Part shown: positions 55,876 through 58,356 of the stretch, one piece after another | How the letters are laid out: every line of letters starts with the position of its first letter | How positions within the stretch are numbered: the stretch's first letter is position 1 | NCBI GenBank assembly: GCA_947170265.1 | Contig: CAMVSV010000015.1 | Span: 1-58,356 of the forward strand | From: an uncultured Prevotella sp. | GTDB taxonomy: Bacteria; Bacteroidota; Bacteroidia; Bacteroidales; Bacteroidaceae | Direction of reading: 5' to 3' | Length of the DNA: 58,356 bases | Made by a program: the position numbers and the translations under genes | The notes under the pieces: model-generated | What the model saw: only the letters and a program-made list of their open reading frames with translations | Databases searched by the model: none | What the model was told of the DNA's origin: nothing

Positions 55876-58194
55876 ATGAACGTAATTACGAAAACCCTTC
55901 AGTTGGCTGATGGAAGAACCATCACCATTGAAACCGGGAAAGTTGCAAAACAGACCGACGGCTCTGTTGTTCTCAGAATGAACAACACCGTACTGCTCGC
56001 AACTGTTTGTGCAGCAAAGGATGCAGTTCCCGGTACCGATTTCATGCCTTTGCAAGTAGACTACCGTGAGCAGTATGCCGCTGCCGGACGCTTCCCTGGT
56101 GGATTTACCAAGAGAGAAGGAAAGGCGAGCGACAACGAGATACTTACCAGCCGTCTGGTAGACCGCGTGCTTCGTCCGTTGTTCCCCAGCAACTATCATG
56201 CTGAGGTGTTTGTCAACGTGATGCTCCTCTCTGCCGACGGAACCGACCAGCCCGATGCCCTCGCAGGCTTTGCTGCATCGGCAGCGCTGGCATGCTCTGA
56301 CATCCCATTCGAGTGCCCCATCTCTGAGGTGAGGGTGGCTCGCATCAACGGCGAATATGTCATCAACCCCACCTTCGAGCAGATGAAGGAAGCCGACATG
56401 GACATCATGGTTGGTGCTTCAGCTGAGAACATCATGATGGTGGAAGGTGAGATGAACGAGGTCAGCGAGCAAGACCTGCTTGGTGCCTTGAAAGCTGCCA
56501 TGGACGCAATCAAGCCCATGTGCGAGCTCCAGAGCGAGCTGAGTAAGGAGCTCGGCACCGATGTGAAGCGTGAATACGACCATGAGGTGAACGACGAGGA
56601 GCTGCGCCAGCAGATGAACGACGAGCTCTATCAGAAAGCCTACGACGTTACGAAGCAGGCTCTCGAGAAGCACGCTCGCGCCGAAGCCTTCGAGAAGATC
56701 CTCACCGACTTCAAGGAAGCCTATGCTGCCGCACACAGCGACCTCACCGACGATGAGCTCGAGGAGAAATATGCCATGATGGACCGCTACTACCACGACG
56801 TGGAGCGCGACGCCATGCGCCGTTGCATCCTCGACGAAGGCATACGCCTCGATGGAAGAAAGACCGACGAGATACGCCCGATATGGTGCGAGGTATCGCC
56901 ACTGCCCATGCCCCACGGAAGCAGCATCTTCACCCGTGGTGAGACACAGTCGCTCACAACCTGTACGCTCGGCACCAAGCTCGACGAGAAGCTCGTCGAC
57001 GACGTGCTCGACAAGAGCTACCAGCGCTTCCTCCTCCACTACAATTTCCCACCGTTCTGTACCGGTGAGGCAAGAGCACAGCGCGGAGTGGGTCGTCGCG
57101 AGATAGGACACGGTCACCTCGCATGGCGCGGACTCAAGGGACAGATCCCCGAGGACTTCCCCTACACCGTGCGTCTGGTATCGCAGATACTCGAGAGCAA
57201 CGGTTCGTCGTCAATGGCTACGGTATGTGCCGGAACACTCGCACTCATGGATGCCGGCGTGCCCATGAAGAAACCCGTGAGCGGTATCGCCATGGGTCTC
57301 ATCAAGAACCCCGGTGAAGACAAGTATGCAGTGCTCTCCGACATCCTCGGCGACGAAGACCACCTCGGCGACATGGACTTCAAGACCACCGGAACAAAAG
57401 ACGGACTTACCGCCACACAGATGGACATCAAGTGCGACGGTCTGTCGTTCGACATACTTGAGAAAGCCCTCATGCAGGCTAAGGCAGGACGCGAGCACAT
57501 CCTCGGCAAACTCACCGAGACCATCGCTGAACCACGTCCGGAACTCAAGCCCCATGTGCCCAGAATTGTCATGATGGAGATACCCAAGGAGTTCATCGGT
57601 GCCGTGATAGGTCCGGGTGGAAAGATTATCCAGCAGATGCAGGAAGACACCAATACCGTGATAACCATCGACGAGGTCGACGGCGTAGGCAAGGTGCAGG
57701 TGTCAGCTCCCGACAAGGAGAGCATCGATGCCGCCATTGCCAAGATACGCGCCATCGTTGCCATTCCCGAGGTAGGCGAGGTTTACGAAGGCACCGTGCG
57801 CTCGGTGATGCCCTACGGCTGCTTCGTAGAGATCATGCCCGGCAAGGACGGTCTGCTCCATATCTCGGAAATCGACTGGAAGCGTCTGGAGACAGTAGAG
57901 GAAGCCGGCATCAAGGAAGGCGACAAGATTACCGTCAAGCTTCTAGAGATTGACCCGAAGACAGGAAAGTATAAGCTCTCTCACAGAGTGCTCATACCGA
58001 AACCCGAGGGATATGTGGAGAGAGAGCGTCGCCCACGTCCTGAGCGTGGTGAGCGTCGTCAACGTGGCGAGCGCAACAACGACCGCCGCCGCAACAACGA
58101 CGACCGTCGTCGCAACGAGCCCTACCGCGACCCGGCAGAGAACCGTGAGTCGAGCGACTTCAACGACTCGCTTGACCACAACTCCGACTTCTAA
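55876..58194 (+). CDS. pnp: Polyribonucleotide nucleotidyltransferase
   Basis: A 772-aa phosphorolytic 3'-5' exoribonuclease. Visible: first RNase PH domain ([37 protein letters not shown]), second RNase PH domain (RRPLF-like and [27 protein letters not shown]), KH domain ([13 protein letters not shown]) and S1 domain ([28 protein letters not shown]). The C-terminal 60 residues are rich in Arg, Asn and Glu, an RNA-binding-like extension common in this order. Confidence 0.97.
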   Translation: MNVITKTLQLADGRTITIETGKVAKQTDGSVVLRMNNTVLLATVCAAKDAVPGTDFMPLQVDYREQYAAAGRFPGGFTKREGKASDNEILTSRLVDRVLRPLFPSNYHAEVFVNVMLLSADGTDQPDALAGFAASAALACSDIPFECPISEVRVARINGEYVINPTFEQMKEADMDIMVGASAENIMMVEGEMNEVSEQDLLGALKAAMDAIKPMCELQSELSKELGTDVKREYDHEVNDEELRQQMNDELYQKAYDVTKQALEKHARAEAFEKILTDFKEAYAAAHSDLTDDELEEKYAMMDRYYHDVERDAMRRCILDEGIRLDGRKTDEIRPIWCEVSPLPMPHGSSIFTRGETQSLTTCTLGTKLDEKLVDDVLDKSYQRFLLHYNFPPFCTGEARAQRGVGRREIGHGHLAWRGLKGQIPEDFPYTVRLVSQILESNGSSSMATVCAGTLALMDAGVPMKKPVSGIAMGLIKNPGEDKYAVLSDILGDEDHLGDMDFKTTGTKDGLTATQMDIKCDGLSFDILEKALMQAKAGREHILGKLTETIAEPRPELKPHVPRIVMMEIPKEFIGAVIGPGGKIIQQMQEDTNTVITIDEVDGVGKVQVSAPDKESIDAAIAKIRAIVAIPEVGEVYEGTVRSVMPYGCFVEIMPGKDGLLHISEIDWKRLETVEEAGIKEGDKITVKLLEIDPKTGKYKLSHRVLIPKPEGYVERERRPRPERGERRQRGERNNDRRRNNDDRRRNEPYRDPAENRESSDFNDSLDHNSDF

Positions 58195-58213
58195 TAGCAG
58201 GACATGATGCCTT

Positions 58214-58231
58214 ATATATAATAAGGTGTAA
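58214..58231 (+). repeat. ATATATAATAAGGTGTA motif after pnp
   Basis: Second exact plus-strand copy of the motif, 20 bases after the pnp stop codon and directly before the terminator. Confidence 0.7.
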
Positions 58232-58236
58232 GATAA

Positions 58237-58276
58237 AAAAGAGAGCTGTTTGCCTTCATGCAAGCAGCTCTCTTTT
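58237..58276 (+). terminator. Terminator of pnp
   Basis: Stem AAAAGAGAGCTGTTTGC / GCAAGCAGCTCTCTTTT with a six-base loop. It shares its core with the terminators at 7911 and 13391. Confidence 0.9.
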
Positions 58277-58356
58277 CATTTCAGTTGTGTTTGATTTTTC
58301 AGTTGTGTGCAGTTTTTCCGTTCTGCCGGATTTCTTTTAGCCGTGTCGAATTTCTT

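Overview
The window reads as chromosomal DNA of a Bacteroidales bacterium, most likely a Prevotella/Segatella-type member of the Prevotellaceae. Reasons: promoter boxes of the Bacteroidetes type (TAnnTTTG) precede many genes, Shine-Dalgarno sequences are weak, several secreted proteins end in the 'GIYIVNGKKV'-like C-terminal sorting motif, an S46 dipeptidyl peptidase is present, and the order topA-aroK-speA-argB-ECF sigma is, from memory, typical of the order. I saw no tRNA, rRNA, CRISPR array, insertion sequence or prophage. Genus and all family assignments rest on reading motifs, not on database searches.

Layout. 1-391: hairpin-rich intergenic DNA with a 22-bp-period palindrome array. 392-1486: membrane-bound AraC-type regulator. 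1500-2058: cluster of REP/BIME-like repeat elements. 2526-12685: surface glycan locus with a 1704-aa modular adhesin/CBM protein that has a G8 tract in its signal-peptide codons, a 61-aa peptide, a discoidin-GH128 beta-1,3-glucanase and a discoidin/FN3/tandem-CBM protein. 12891-13286: second repeat cluster. 13529-17156: THUMP-like methyltransferase and a Big-domain surface protein. 17173-17515: third repeat cluster. 17520-17930: AT-rich stretch with a candidate small RNA.

17971-24460: DEAD-box helicase divergent from an M16 peptidase and a GH2 beta-galactosidase. 24660-31434 (minus): topA-aroK-speA-argB-ECF sigma-putative anti-sigma. 31549-33021: NUDIX hydrolase and a secreted esterase. 33204-39986 (plus): tight run ruvB-coaD-S41 peptidase-flippase-S46 peptidase. 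40056-42219 (minus): LOG-family protein followed by a CotH-like secreted protein. 42343-42420: 22-bp tandem dyad array. 42583-45282 (minus): anaerobic ribonucleotide reductase pair. 45554-45841 (minus): an unannotated-looking small transcription unit encoding a 25-aa membrane peptide. 46036-47046: patatin. 47358-53310 (minus): WG-repeat protein, then an exported-protein operon (Trx-like lipoprotein, small VCBS-like protein, DUF3160, CapA). 53410-55500 (minus): secreted GH13-CBM26 alpha-amylase. 55876-58194: pnp.

How it fits together: the window mixes housekeeping functions (topoisomerase, RuvB, CoaD, PNPase, anaerobic NrdDG, arginine/polyamine and shikimate steps) with a saccharolytic and proteolytic anaerobe's surface equipment (GH128, GH2, GH13, esterase, DPP7-like and M16/S41 peptidases). 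No SusC/SusD pair accompanies the glycan genes. The most unusual signals are the G8 tract that could switch the 1704-aa surface protein, the composite REP-like elements that cluster around the surface-protein genes, the small minus-strand peptide unit near 45.7 kb, the candidate sRNA near 17.8 kb, and several start codons placed so close to the promoter box that their mRNAs would be leaderless.
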